A stretch of DNA of 56,349 nucleotides. Source: Eubacterium sp. (GTDB taxonomy: Bacteria > Bacillota > Clostridia > Lachnospirales > Lachnospiraceae). Location of the stretch: positions 1 through 56,349 of the forward strand of contig JAFUBZ010000009.1 of the NCBI GenBank assembly GCA_017459945.1. Reading direction: 5' to 3'. Of this stretch, positions 33,203 to 41,122 are shown one piece after another. The number at the start of each line of letters is the position of its first letter. Position 1 is the stretch's first letter. The notes below the pieces were generated by a model. The model was not told where the DNA came from. It worked only from the letters and a program-made list of their open reading frames with translations, and searched no databases. Position numbers and translations under genes: made by a program.

Positions 33203-34487
33203 AATATTTGATATATGTTCTTGCTGTATCAAACAGCGCATGCAGGTTTTCCGGTTTTGCCTTGTCCAGGCTGACATCGCAATTCAGGAAATATCCGCCG
33301 CCCGGCGCCCACAGATCGATCGTATCTTTAACCTGCTTGATGACCTGCTCTTTTGTACCATGCTCTAAGAGAACACCGTCTACACCACCGGAGATGCAGA
33401 TCTTGCCTGCAAACAGCTCTTTTGCTTTTTCTACGTTGCAGTTGATCAGTGTTACGATACATTTTCCTGCCGGAAGATCACGCGCCAGGATGTCCATCTT
33501 GGCATCATAGCTGTCCTCAACATAAAGGTTCGGAATGCCGCCACACTCAATGACTGCCTTTGTACATTCCAGTAATCCCGGCCAGTAGAAGGTCTCAAAC
33601 TGCTCACGGCTCATGAAGGAATCAAATCCGTTGTGCAGGAAAAAGACAACATTCTTCATCCACGGTGAACGTGCAAACTGCTGTTTGATGCTGCGGACCT
33701 GAATCTTTGTCGCTGTTTTGAGTGCTTCCAGCATCTCATCCGGATACTCATAAAGATCCATTGTGGTATTCATAAATCCACGCAGGGTATCATTAAATAC
33801 GTCAAACGGTGCAAAGAACGCCTGATCACATGCACTCGGAAAGCCCATGCCGGCAAGAATGCCCATGATCTTTCCGCCGCTTTCTGCCATGTGCAGCATT
33901 TTCTGTCCGGAATCAGCCAGCAGATCAAACGCAGCTTTGACCGGCGGCAGTGAGAACGGGATCATTCCATAAAGACCCGGCTGCCAGATCATATTCGAGA
34001 AGTCAACCATCTCGAGCCCCTTCAGTGCTGCATAGTGTCTGGGAAGAATCTTTCTCATAACAAATCCGCTCGGATCTTCCGCATACTCCAGGTATTCTTC
34101 TCCGGACATATATCCTTCTTCACGGTCAACTACCTGGAAACCGGCATTCAAGTCCGGAATCTTTGGGCCACCCGGCCAGTTGACATACTGGCAATCCAGC
34201 TGCTCTAATGCCGGCGCCGGATAAAGCGCCTGCGGGCCCCAGCCCAGATCCGGCTGGAATTCCTGATGATAACGAAGGTATGGAGCTTCTGCCTTGCTGT
34301 AGTCCATCATGCAGTCAGCTATTGTCACACCCATCTCTTCTCCATAAAGATGGATCGGCAAATACATGATCATCGGAGAAGTGCAGATTCTGTCAACCCG
34401 CTTACACTCCACGGTATCCATGTAAAGTTTCATTCTCTCAAGAAATTCCGGTGACGGTTTCATCATCTCAGCATTGTTCTCGCTCAT
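33201..34487 (-). CDS. UroD-family methyltransferase, V-E-D-S variant (pair with 28936-30177)
   Basis: A 428-residue UroD-superfamily protein paralogous to 28936-30177. Shared features are LHNGFDSFMS, the altered metal-site strand (NLYVEDSYDAKMDIL, no H-x-C), ICISGGVDG and GGGYFLNCDVSLD with a retained cysteine. The N terminus reads MSENNAEMMKPSPEFLERMKLYMDTVECKRVDRI. RBS AAAGGAGG. Its 5' side faces the 790-bp intergenic region holding the hairpin at 34679 and array 2, and a PucR-type regulator is transcribed away from that region. A methyltransferase acting with a corrinoid protein is inferred. The reaction is unknown. Confidence 0.8.
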   Translation of the reverse strand: MSENNAEMMKPSPEFLERMKLYMDTVECKRVDRICTSPMIMYLPIHLYGEEMGVTIADCMMDYSKAEAPYLRYHQEFQPDLGWGPQALYPAPALEQLDCQYVNWPGGPKIPDLNAGFQVVDREEGYMSGEEYLEYAEDPSGFVMRKILPRHYAALKGLEMVDFSNMIWQPGLYGMIPFSLPPVKAAFDLLADSGQKMLHMAESGGKIMGILAGMGFPSACDQAFFAPFDVFNDTLRGFMNTTMDLYEYPDEMLEALKTATKIQVRSIKQQFARSPWMKNVVFFLHNGFDSFMSREQFETFYWPGLLECTKAVIECGGIPNLYVEDSYDAKMDILARDLPAGKCIVTLINCNVEKAKELFAGKICISGGVDGVLLEHGTKEQVIKQVKDTIDLWAPGGGYFLNCDVSLDKAKPENLHALFDTARTYIKY

Positions 34488-34678
34488 GTTTGGTCCTCCT
34501 TTATCATTCTTTTCAAGTCTCTTCCTATTTCGGACTCTGCATATTTATGTTTTTAATTATGTACGATTTCACCCTACATATATACGTGTTATATGACTAA
34601 ATATTGTCTTATATTTGTTGTATTATTGGTCATGTTGTACTATCATGATAAATAGAATAGATTGACAAATTCGGGGTT

Positions 34679-34739
34679 GGGAGTGTCATCCGATTGGTGC
34701 AAGCCATAGGCGTAGCGGGAATCGGCTAATGACACCCCC
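34679..34739. repeat. Long two-part stem-loop next to array 2
   Basis: GTGTCAT (34683-34689) pairs with ATGACAC (34729-34735) and CCGATT (34690-34695) with AATCGG (34720-34725), with a 3-nt bulge. GGG/CCC extends the base past one mismatch, and the apical loop is 24 nt. It sits in the divergent gap between 34487 and 35279. A structured leader RNA or a large operator are both possible. Confidence 0.6.
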
Positions 34740-34774
34740 GCGATAGCCGCTCACATGCCATTTCTTCGACATTC

Positions 34775-35136
34775 GTCAGTCCTGCAGGCTATTATTCAGG
34801 CTCCCAAGCTGACGGGTATTAGATATATGCCAGTCTTACAGCCCCTTATATAAAGTCTCGAACTGACCATTATCTGGCTGGCGCCAGTCTGAGGATATCT
34901 TCCAAAGTGTTCCGGACTGACAAAACTTATTTAAACGGGAGTCTTCCGGAGCCCGGATATGTGCTTCAGCCTGACAGAATGTGCAGAAGCGTCAGCTCCC
35001 GGATATCGAAATCGTGACTACAGACTGACCAGACTTGTCTTATTGTCAGTTCTACGAAGCAGGTACTGGTTTCAGGACTGACATTTGACATTCATACGAC
35101 AGCTCTACGTGCTCAATATTAATTGTCAGAGCTGAC
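34775..35136. repeat. Array 2: phased 54-bp tandem inverted-arm repeats
   Basis: CTGAC occurs at 34809, 34863, 34917, 34971, 35025, 35078 and 35132. A G(T/C)CAG-like arm occurs at 34775, 34829, 34883, 34937 (weak), 34991, 35045 and 35098. The period is 54 bp, with one step of 53. The fuller arms are GTCAGTC and GACTGAC, inverse complements 25 bp apart (24 in the unit starting 35045), with 15 bp between units. The rest of each unit is variable. At least seven units lie upstream of the PucR gene and on the 5' side of the methyltransferase at 33201-34487. No reading frame fits. Confidence 0.88.
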
Positions 35137-35194
35137 ATCGCAATTTTTGCTGTCTTGCAGGCAACACCTTACACAGAGAGCAGGAAGGATTGGA

Positions 35195-35212
35195 ATGCTT
35201 TTCGAAAAGCAT
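35195..35212. promoter_or_regulatory. Perfect 18-bp palindrome upstream of the PucR gene
   Basis: ATGCTTTTCGAAAAGCAT, 67 nt before the start at 35279 and just after array 2. Its symmetry and position fit an operator for autoregulation. Confidence 0.5.
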
Positions 35213-35278
35213 ATCGAGCCGACTGCTCGTACAGAATGGAAAACACCTCGACAACCAGGAATTTAACAAGGAGGCCCC

Positions 35279-36718
35279 ATGAAACTCAGTATGTGGATCT
35301 TTGCCGACTGGTTAAAAGAATACAATCCCGATATACACATCAGGGAAGGAAAACTGGAAATAGAGACCGTCCGCCTGTTCTCAGCGGAAATGCCGACGGA
35401 AGACAACACGCTTTACATCGGCCGGATTCGCGACCTGTTCATCCACGGCAACAACAATATCATCTGTACGCACAAAAACGACATCCTGATCCTTTCGACA
35501 AATGATCTTGATGAAGTCATGAACCAGGTGCTCAACGCATTCGAATATTATCAGCGTTGGAATGTTGCAATGCTGGAGGCCATTTCTTCAGATGCCCGTC
35601 CCGCTGATGTTCTGGCAATTGCTGACGAAGTCATCAACGAACCCATCTATCTGCTGGATTCCAACCAGTATGCGATCGCCCTGTCCGCTGCGTTCGGGTT
35701 GGGTGATGTCAATCCCCACTGGGATCAGCTGCTTACCGTCGGCACAACGGATACCAAGTTTTTGAGCCGCATCAACCGGGAAGTCCCGGGTCATCTGAAA
35801 ACCCGTGGTCTCTACTGCTTCGAAGCAGATTTTATCCCGCAGCGTGCTTTTAATTACAACATGTTTTTAGATAATGACTGGATCGGTCTTTCCAGTATGG
35901 TCGAACGCGTACGGCCAATGCCACAGTACAAACTGGACCTGTTTCATATCTTCTGTCAGAACATGGAACTTTGGTATCTGTCTCACTCCAGAGAACAGCA
36001 GACACTTGTCATCGATTCCATGTTCCGGGAAGCACTGCTTCATGACGGCCCCGTAAGCGAGACCTTTCTGCGTCGCTGTGAGCTGCATTTCCGGGATCTG
36101 AACAATGACTATTATTTGCTTGCCTTAACCGCTTCTGCAGAACACTCCCTGCTGATGAGTCATGTCTGCAAAGAAATCAATCTGGCGTTTCCGAATACTC
36201 TTGCGATCATTCATCAGGAGTATATCTGTGTTCTGTTTAACGACGAAAAAAAACAGGGGAAGCGATGTCTCAACCAGCTTCTCCCATTATTAAAACGAAA
36301 CAATTATTATGGCGGATACAGTATCGCCTTTTCCGGACCCGGGAATCTTCTGCGGCATTTTCAGGAAGCTTCCTATGCCGCAAAGCGTGCAAACAGCCTG
36401 CAAACACTCTGCGCTTTCGAAGACTGCGCACTCTCCTACGCGCTCGGGGAAATCCGGGCTCACATGCCGGTCAGCCTGATTCATCCCGCTGTTCTGAAGC
36501 TTGCAGAATATGACCGGACGCACAATACCGCATTTACCGAAACACTTCATATGTACCTAAAAAAAGAGCGCAGCCAGTCAAAGACCGCTGCCGCTCTGAA
36601 TCTGCATCGCAACACACTCACATACCGCCTGCAACGCATCCGGGAGCTGCTGCCCGCAGATTTAGAAGATGACGATACAAGGCTGCATCTGCTGCTGTCA
36701 TTTCGGTTTCTCCAGTGA
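35279..36718 (+). CDS. PucR/CdaR-type transcriptional regulator
   Basis: A 479-residue protein. The N-terminal 250 or so residues are a sensor of unknown ligand (MKLSMWIFADWLKEYNPDIHIREG). The middle part resembles the GGDEF-like CdaR domain (YYLLALTASAEHSLLMSHVCKEI, YGGYSIAFSGPGNLLRHFQEASYAAKRA). The C terminus is the PucR helix-turn-helix (SKTAAALNLHRNTLTYRLQRIRELL). AAGGAGG RBS. It sits immediately downstream of array 2 and divergent from the methyltransferase at 33201-34487, so it is the first candidate to bind the array. That is inference. PucR relatives respond to purines or other nitrogen compounds. Confidence 0.9.
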   Translation: MKLSMWIFADWLKEYNPDIHIREGKLEIETVRLFSAEMPTEDNTLYIGRIRDLFIHGNNNIICTHKNDILILSTNDLDEVMNQVLNAFEYYQRWNVAMLEAISSDARPADVLAIADEVINEPIYLLDSNQYAIALSAAFGLGDVNPHWDQLLTVGTTDTKFLSRINREVPGHLKTRGLYCFEADFIPQRAFNYNMFLDNDWIGLSSMVERVRPMPQYKLDLFHIFCQNMELWYLSHSREQQTLVIDSMFREALLHDGPVSETFLRRCELHFRDLNNDYYLLALTASAEHSLLMSHVCKEINLAFPNTLAIIHQEYICVLFNDEKKQGKRCLNQLLPLLKRNNYYGGYSIAFSGPGNLLRHFQEASYAAKRANSLQTLCAFEDCALSYALGEIRAHMPVSLIHPAVLKLAEYDRTHNTAFTETLHMYLKKERSQSKTAAALNLHRNTLTYRLQRIRELLPADLEDDDTRLHLLLSFRFLQ

Positions 36719-36749
36719 GTCAAAAGAACAGCCCCGGCTGCCTTCTCGC

Positions 36750-37676
36750 CTAACGGCTCACCTTGCCGTCCCCTTGACTCATCAGCACCTGCAGCAGCAT
36801 TGGGATCACAGGATTCGCATTATCCTGTTTCCAGACCGCTGTGATGTAGGTCTGCACGCCATCGATCGGAACCGCACGGATCTGATCCTGATACTCGTCT
36901 CCAAGAAAGAAATTGCTTGCGATCAGGATCCCTCTTCCAAATATCAGGTTCACCAAATGCGCCCGTCCGCTTGCCGCATACTGCGATACCAGCGGGCGGA
37001 TCTTTTCCTGTCGGAACAACCGGTTAACAAATTCATTATATCCGCTCGAGCTGTGATCGTACAAAAGCAGCATCTCTTCAGATCGCAGATCACGGACCGA
37101 AATGCTGTCCTTTTTCGCCAGTGGATGCTCCCGGTTCATATAGGCCATCATCTGTGCCGGACACAATCTCGTGCTGGAAATCTCCGTTTTCAAAAAGCTG
37201 ATGTTGTCATATTCCAGAGTAAGGATCAGATCCGTATTGCCCTGTCTTAAATGCTGTCTCATTTCCTGAAACTGCTGACAATGAATATCCACCGAAATCT
37301 GCGGATTGTTTTTCACAAACTCCTGCAACGGTAAAAGCAACCCATTTGTCGCCCATTCAAGGATCCCGATGCGGATCGCACCTGATATTCCGGTCTGGAT
37401 CCGGTTGGCTTCCTGAATCGACTCCCGCAGATAATTCTGTGCAAATAGCAACCGTCCCCGCAGATACTCTCCCGCCGGCGTCAGACTCATATGATTCCTG
37501 CTTCGGATAAACAGCTGCAGTCCAAGCTCTGATTCGAGCAGATTCATCCGCTTACTGACCCACGACTGTGTCACAAAAAGCTTCTCTCCAGCCCTTGTAA
37601 AGCTGCCATGTTCGGCCACTGCCAGAAACAGTTCAAAATCCTGTAATTGAATATTATTTAAAGAAATCTCGTGCAT
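36750..37676 (-). CDS. LysR-family transcriptional regulator
   Basis: A 308-residue regulator: HTH (LQDFELFLAVAEHGSFTRAGEKLFVTQSWVSKRMNLLESELG) and effector domain (SGAIRIGILEWATNGLLLPLQEFV; GRGILIASNFFLGDEYQD). The ATG at 37676 has AGGGA just upstream; a TTG 12 nt earlier is less likely. It is divergent from the methyltransferase at 37868, with a palindrome at 37727-37741 in between, the standard LysR-target arrangement. The end converges on the PucR gene. Confidence 0.93.
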   Translation of the reverse strand: MHEISLNNIQLQDFELFLAVAEHGSFTRAGEKLFVTQSWVSKRMNLLESELGLQLFIRSRNHMSLTPAGEYLRGRLLFAQNYLRESIQEANRIQTGISGAIRIGILEWATNGLLLPLQEFVKNNPQISVDIHCQQFQEMRQHLRQGNTDLILTLEYDNISFLKTEISSTRLCPAQMMAYMNREHPLAKKDSISVRDLRSEEMLLLYDHSSSGYNEFVNRLFRQEKIRPLVSQYAASGRAHLVNLIFGRGILIASNFFLGDEYQDQIRAVPIDGVQTYITAVWKQDNANPVIPMLLQVLMSQGDGKVSR

Positions 37677-37726
37677 AACTTCCCTCAAAAACCTGCCAAT
37701 ACATTACTACACATTCATTGTACCCC

Positions 37727-37741
37727 ATTCCGCAGCGGAAT
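37727..37741. promoter_or_regulatory. LysR operator candidate (15-bp palindrome)
   Basis: ATTCCGC-A-GCGGAAT is a perfect dyad of the T-N11-A type. A looser related site (cggaatttctcagcgg) follows at 37759-37774. Both lie between the divergent LysR and methyltransferase genes. Confidence 0.65.
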
Positions 37742-37867
37742 AGTAGACAGTAGGATACGGAATTTCTCAGCGGATTTCCCTGATGATAAGATGAATGTAA
37801 GAAACAGATGAACGCGAATTTAAAGTATAAACACAAAAAAGCAAACAGTTGAAGGGGGAAAACAATC

Positions 37868-38890
37868 ATGATGACAGAACGCGAAGTATTTTTAGAAACC
37901 ATCAAAAAAGGTGGCGGCAATCCGGATCGTCTTGCAAACGGCTGGTCCGCGATCAAAGCTGTAACAGGCGACCCGTGTAATAAGTTCATCCGCGGAAACC
38001 GCATCAAAGGAACCGATTCCATTGATCAGTGGGGAACCTACATCTCCTTCCCGGAAGACCAGCCGGCAGCTGTCCCGATCGTAACCACAGAAAACCAGGT
38101 CGTACAGGACATCGAAAACTGGCGTGATTATGTAAAAGTCCCGGATCTGATCGCAAACTGCTCCGAAGGATGGGAAGAAGTCCGTGAAAAGAAAAAACAG
38201 ATTGAAGACGAAGGCTTTATCTCCGCAACGATCATGGGAACCGGTGTGTTTGAGCAGCTTCACATGCTCATGACATTTGAAGATACACTTTGCAATCTGA
38301 TCCTCTATCCTGACGAGATCAAAGAAATGATCGAAGTCATCGCAGAATACCGTATGACATACTTTAAGCTGATCGTCGAAAACCTGCATCCTCAGCTGAT
38401 CATCTCGCATGATGACTGGGGCAGCAATGCACAGCTGTTCATGGAACCCGATATGTGGCGTGAGTATTTCAAGGAAACCTATCGCCGCTTCTACGATTAT
38501 CTGCATGAAAACGATATCATCGTCATGCATCATTCCGATTCCTTCTGTGAACCGATCGCAGAGGATATGGCTGACATCGGTGTTGACATCTGGCAGGGTG
38601 TGCTGCCGAGCAACGACATCGTCGGTCTGACCGAGCGCTTAAACGGCCGTATGGCACTGATGGGCGGCTGGGACTCCGCTGTCGACCGCGAAGATGCCAC
38701 AGAAGAAGAGATCCGCAGGGAAACCCGCCGTGCCTGCGACGAATACGGACATCTGAAAATGTTCATCCCGAGCATCACCTACGGCGATCCGTTCGGAACC
38801 ATCTATCCGAAAACAAAAGGCATCGTCGTCGACGAAGTCAACCGGTATAACCTTGAAAAATACGGCCACTGCATGACCGAACAGGTATAA
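37868..38890 (+). CDS. UroD-family methyltransferase (HDDWG type, H-x-D; pair with 32143-33135)
   Basis: A 340-residue paralogue of 32143-33135: HDDWG at the same residues (181-185), FMEPDMWREYF, then MHHSDSFCEP, where the Cys of H-x-C is Asp224 and a Cys sits three residues later (C227). LMGGWDSAVDREDATEEE matches the partner's IIDAQDATPE region. RBS GGGGGA. Controlled, most likely, by the divergent LysR through the palindrome at 37727. A terminator follows. The cysteine shift suggests an altered metal site and perhaps a different substrate. Confidence 0.82.
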   Translation: MMTEREVFLETIKKGGGNPDRLANGWSAIKAVTGDPCNKFIRGNRIKGTDSIDQWGTYISFPEDQPAAVPIVTTENQVVQDIENWRDYVKVPDLIANCSEGWEEVREKKKQIEDEGFISATIMGTGVFEQLHMLMTFEDTLCNLILYPDEIKEMIEVIAEYRMTYFKLIVENLHPQLIISHDDWGSNAQLFMEPDMWREYFKETYRRFYDYLHENDIIVMHHSDSFCEPIAEDMADIGVDIWQGVLPSNDIVGLTERLNGRMALMGGWDSAVDREDATEEEIRRETRRACDEYGHLKMFIPSITYGDPFGTIYPKTKGIVVDEVNRYNLEKYGHCMTEQV

Positions 38891-38898
38891 GAAATACG

Positions 38899-38930
38899 GG
38901 TTTGCGATTCTCTCGCAAACCCGTTCTCTT
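38899..38930 (+). terminator. Intrinsic terminator after the 37868-38890 gene
   Basis: ACGGGTTTGCGA/TCGCAAACCCGT stem (12 bp, 5-nt loop) followed by TCTCTTTT. Confidence 0.85.
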
Positions 38931-38942
38931 TTAGCATCTTAT

Positions 38943-39728
38943 CTACATTTGCGGCGTTCCCGCCGTCTGCTGCGGAATCTCTTTCCCGTCGTACTTCGAC
39001 AAAATGATCAGACGGACAAGAAGCAGGATCGTATAAACCAGCATGATGATTCCGCCAACCACAATCAATACAACGCCCGGAATAAGTGCAATCAGAACTG
39101 CTGTTCCTTCCGCTCCCGAAGCAGCTGTTACGCCGAAAATGATAAGGCCGCCGATCATAACAACCGCCCCCACCGCGATCAGAATGATCGCAATGATGTA
39201 CATTCTGCGCATCTTCCTGAACTGCTCTGCCAGCGGATAGTCTTCACAGATTTTCGCCGTTTCCTGACAGCCCTTTAAAAGATTTGTGTTGTAAAGAATC
39301 GCAAAGATCACCAGAACGATTACCAGGACGATCGCTGCAACCGCCACCCCGATAATAGCCGTCACACTTGCATCCGGATCTGCTGCCCCTCCAATCATCA
39401 CGATCGCGATCCCGATCGCAATAACGATCACCATCACGATTGCCAGAATCAGTAACAGAATCTGCAGATTCCGTGCTTTTTTAAAATACACCGATACATT
39501 CTTTAATTGGGACAGCCCGACGATCACCAGAATAAAGGCAACAATTCCTAATATTCCGCCGACCGTCCCCAGGACACTCGCGCCGGCAGAAGCCGCACTT
39601 GCGGAAGTCGTTATGTCTGTCAGATTAGACACAGCATTTCTGCTGCCGGACCCGTTGCAGATTGAACCGATGATGCTTAGCAGCATACCGATCCAAACGA
39701 GTTTCAATCCTTTCAAATCCAATTTCAC
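38943..39728 (-). CDS. Multi-pass membrane protein of unknown function
   Basis: A 261-residue protein starting with GTG (VKLDLKGLKLVWIG) behind GGGAGGTGA; an ATG 24 nt further out is less well placed. About six hydrophobic segments are seen (near WIGMLLSIIGSI, GGILGIVAFILVIVGL, LQILLLILAIVMVIVIAIGIAIVMIG, IIGVAVAAIVLVIVLVIFAIL, IIAIILIAVGAVVMIGG, LIALIPGVVLIVVGGIIMLVYTILLLV). Many are Ile/Val-rich. A soluble loop has CQETAKICEDYPLAEQFRKMRR. No family is recognised. It ends with a short cytoplasmic tail (KYDGKEIPQQTAGTPQM). No functional link with its neighbours is apparent. Confidence 0.7.
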   Translation of the reverse strand: MKLDLKGLKLVWIGMLLSIIGSICNGSGSRNAVSNLTDITTSASAASAGASVLGTVGGILGIVAFILVIVGLSQLKNVSVYFKKARNLQILLLILAIVMVIVIAIGIAIVMIGGAADPDASVTAIIGVAVAAIVLVIVLVIFAILYNTNLLKGCQETAKICEDYPLAEQFRKMRRMYIIAIILIAVGAVVMIGGLIIFGVTAASGAEGTAVLIALIPGVVLIVVGGIIMLVYTILLLVRLIILSKYDGKEIPQQTAGTPQM

Positions 39729-39809
39729 ACAAATCACCTCCCTGTCAGTCATCTATTGTATTCGTTAAAAGTATACCAAATTCAATACATATTTCAAAGC
39801 ATATATAAT

Positions 39810-39838
39810 AAAACAGGGCCGCCACGCAGCCCTGTTTT
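39810..39838 (-). terminator. Terminator-like hairpin after the 39869-40978 gene
   Basis: AAAACAGGGC/GCCCTGTTTT, 10 bp around a 9-nt loop. T-rich flanks on both strands are short but could act in either direction. Confidence 0.6.
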
Positions 39839-39868
39839 GAATGAAAAGAATCATTCTATATACACATT

Positions 39869-40978
39869 TTATGATCTTACGGAATCGATGATCGCTTTTA
39901 CATTTTCAATCTTCGCATTCATCGGCACTTCACAGCCGGACCCCAGAACGAATCCGCCCTTCATGCCCATCTTGATCAGTTTCTCGCAGTATTCATGTAC
40001 TTCATCTACCGTACCATAAGCCAGCATCGTTGCCGGAACATCACCGCGGATCGTCTGCCATCCGCCGAGGATATCATATGCTTTTTCCATATCGGTCATA
40101 CCGTCAAGCTCAAGATGCACGCTTCCCTTCGGAACCTGCAGGAAGTACTCTAACATCGGTGTCCAGTCAGCGTCTGCATGCAGAACCATCATAATGCCGG
40201 CCTCATGGAAACGCTCGATCATACCTTTCAATGCCGGCCAAGCGTACTCTTCGAACATATCCGGCGACAGGAAGGTCGCGCAGGAACGCATCGCGAAGCA
40301 GCCGACACGTGTGCCATGGTTAGCCTTCAGCATGCCGATCGTCTGCATATCTGCTTCTGCCTGGAACTTATTGATGACGTCCATGATCGGGCCCGGATCA
40401 TCATACAGGTCATAGATAAACTCTTCCATCGAACGAGCCATGGAAAGCGTGTCAAAGATCGGTGCTGTTGCGGAATGGAAGTCCGGCTCAATGCCCATGC
40501 CATAGATATGTCCCATCGTCATGCCCAGTGTCTGACCCATCAGGCCGTAGCGTGCCATCAGCTGATCCGGGCTTGTCAGCGGCGGATTCTGGATCTGGCA
40601 CATATACATACCCTGCCAAGCCTGCCAACCCATCTGCAGCATCTTCTGATACTCGGAAGGATCATCGAAGAACGGCTTCTCAACAAACTGATACAGCTCG
40701 TTTTCTCCCAGATCAATGCCCGGAACCCTTGCCGGAAGACCCATAACAAAAATCGTATCTCTCGGACACATCGGCATAACGATATCCGGTTTTCCGATCT
40801 TTTCAAACGTAATCTCCATTGCCTTGAGCCACTTCATCGGATCTTCGATCGTCTCTGCCTGTGTCATGCCTGCAAATGCAGCATACGGCACAAGCATCAT
40901 CGGAAATACCGGCATCTCTGAACGGTCTGCGTACGGTGTCATGCTCAACATTTTCTGATATCTTTCCATTGAATTCAT
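39869..40978 (-). CDS. UroD/MtaA-family methyltransferase, H-x-D variant (pair with 11321-12445)
   Basis: A 369-residue UroD-superfamily protein, the paralogue of 11321-12445: VPGIDLGENELYQF, MGWQAWQGMY, an H267-x-D269 pair (LHADADWTPML) instead of H-x-C, and late C349 (GSGCEVPMN). The residue geometry is the same as in the partner, so the Asp substitution is a shared trait and not a chance error. Start chosen by AGGAGG; 78 nt of open frame upstream has no RBS. It is isolated on the minus strand, between a membrane protein and a LysR gene. Confidence 0.85.
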   Translation of the reverse strand: MNSMERYQKMLSMTPYADRSEMPVFPMMLVPYAAFAGMTQAETIEDPMKWLKAMEITFEKIGKPDIVMPMCPRDTIFVMGLPARVPGIDLGENELYQFVEKPFFDDPSEYQKMLQMGWQAWQGMYMCQIQNPPLTSPDQLMARYGLMGQTLGMTMGHIYGMGIEPDFHSATAPIFDTLSMARSMEEFIYDLYDDPGPIMDVINKFQAEADMQTIGMLKANHGTRVGCFAMRSCATFLSPDMFEEYAWPALKGMIERFHEAGIMMVLHADADWTPMLEYFLQVPKGSVHLELDGMTDMEKAYDILGGWQTIRGDVPATMLAYGTVDEVHEYCEKLIKMGMKGGFVLGSGCEVPMNAKIENVKAIIDSVRS

Positions 40979-41060
40979 ACCTTTTCCTCCTGTATGATCT
41001 CTGAATCGGTTACGCATTATAATTGTGTTGATGCACATGATTGCTCTTGAGAACATTATA

Positions 41061-41096
41061 AAAGAAGGTCCATTTTCTGAAAAATGAACCTTCTTT
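41061..41096 (-). terminator. Hairpin after the 41123-42040 LysR gene
   Basis: AAAGAAGGTNCATTTT pairs with AAAATGAACCTTCTTT, a long AT-rich stem with a short loop (CTGA). The T-rich 3' arm may act as the terminator. Confidence 0.6.
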
Positions 41097-41122
41097 ATTT
41101 ACCTATAACGTTTTGGAATAGG

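Noticed and set aside
34775..35136. Array 2 (and array 1) as a CRISPR array
   Set aside because: The conserved parts are only 5-7 bp inverted arms. CRISPR repeats are long (over 20 bp), nearly identical and direct. No cas genes are present.
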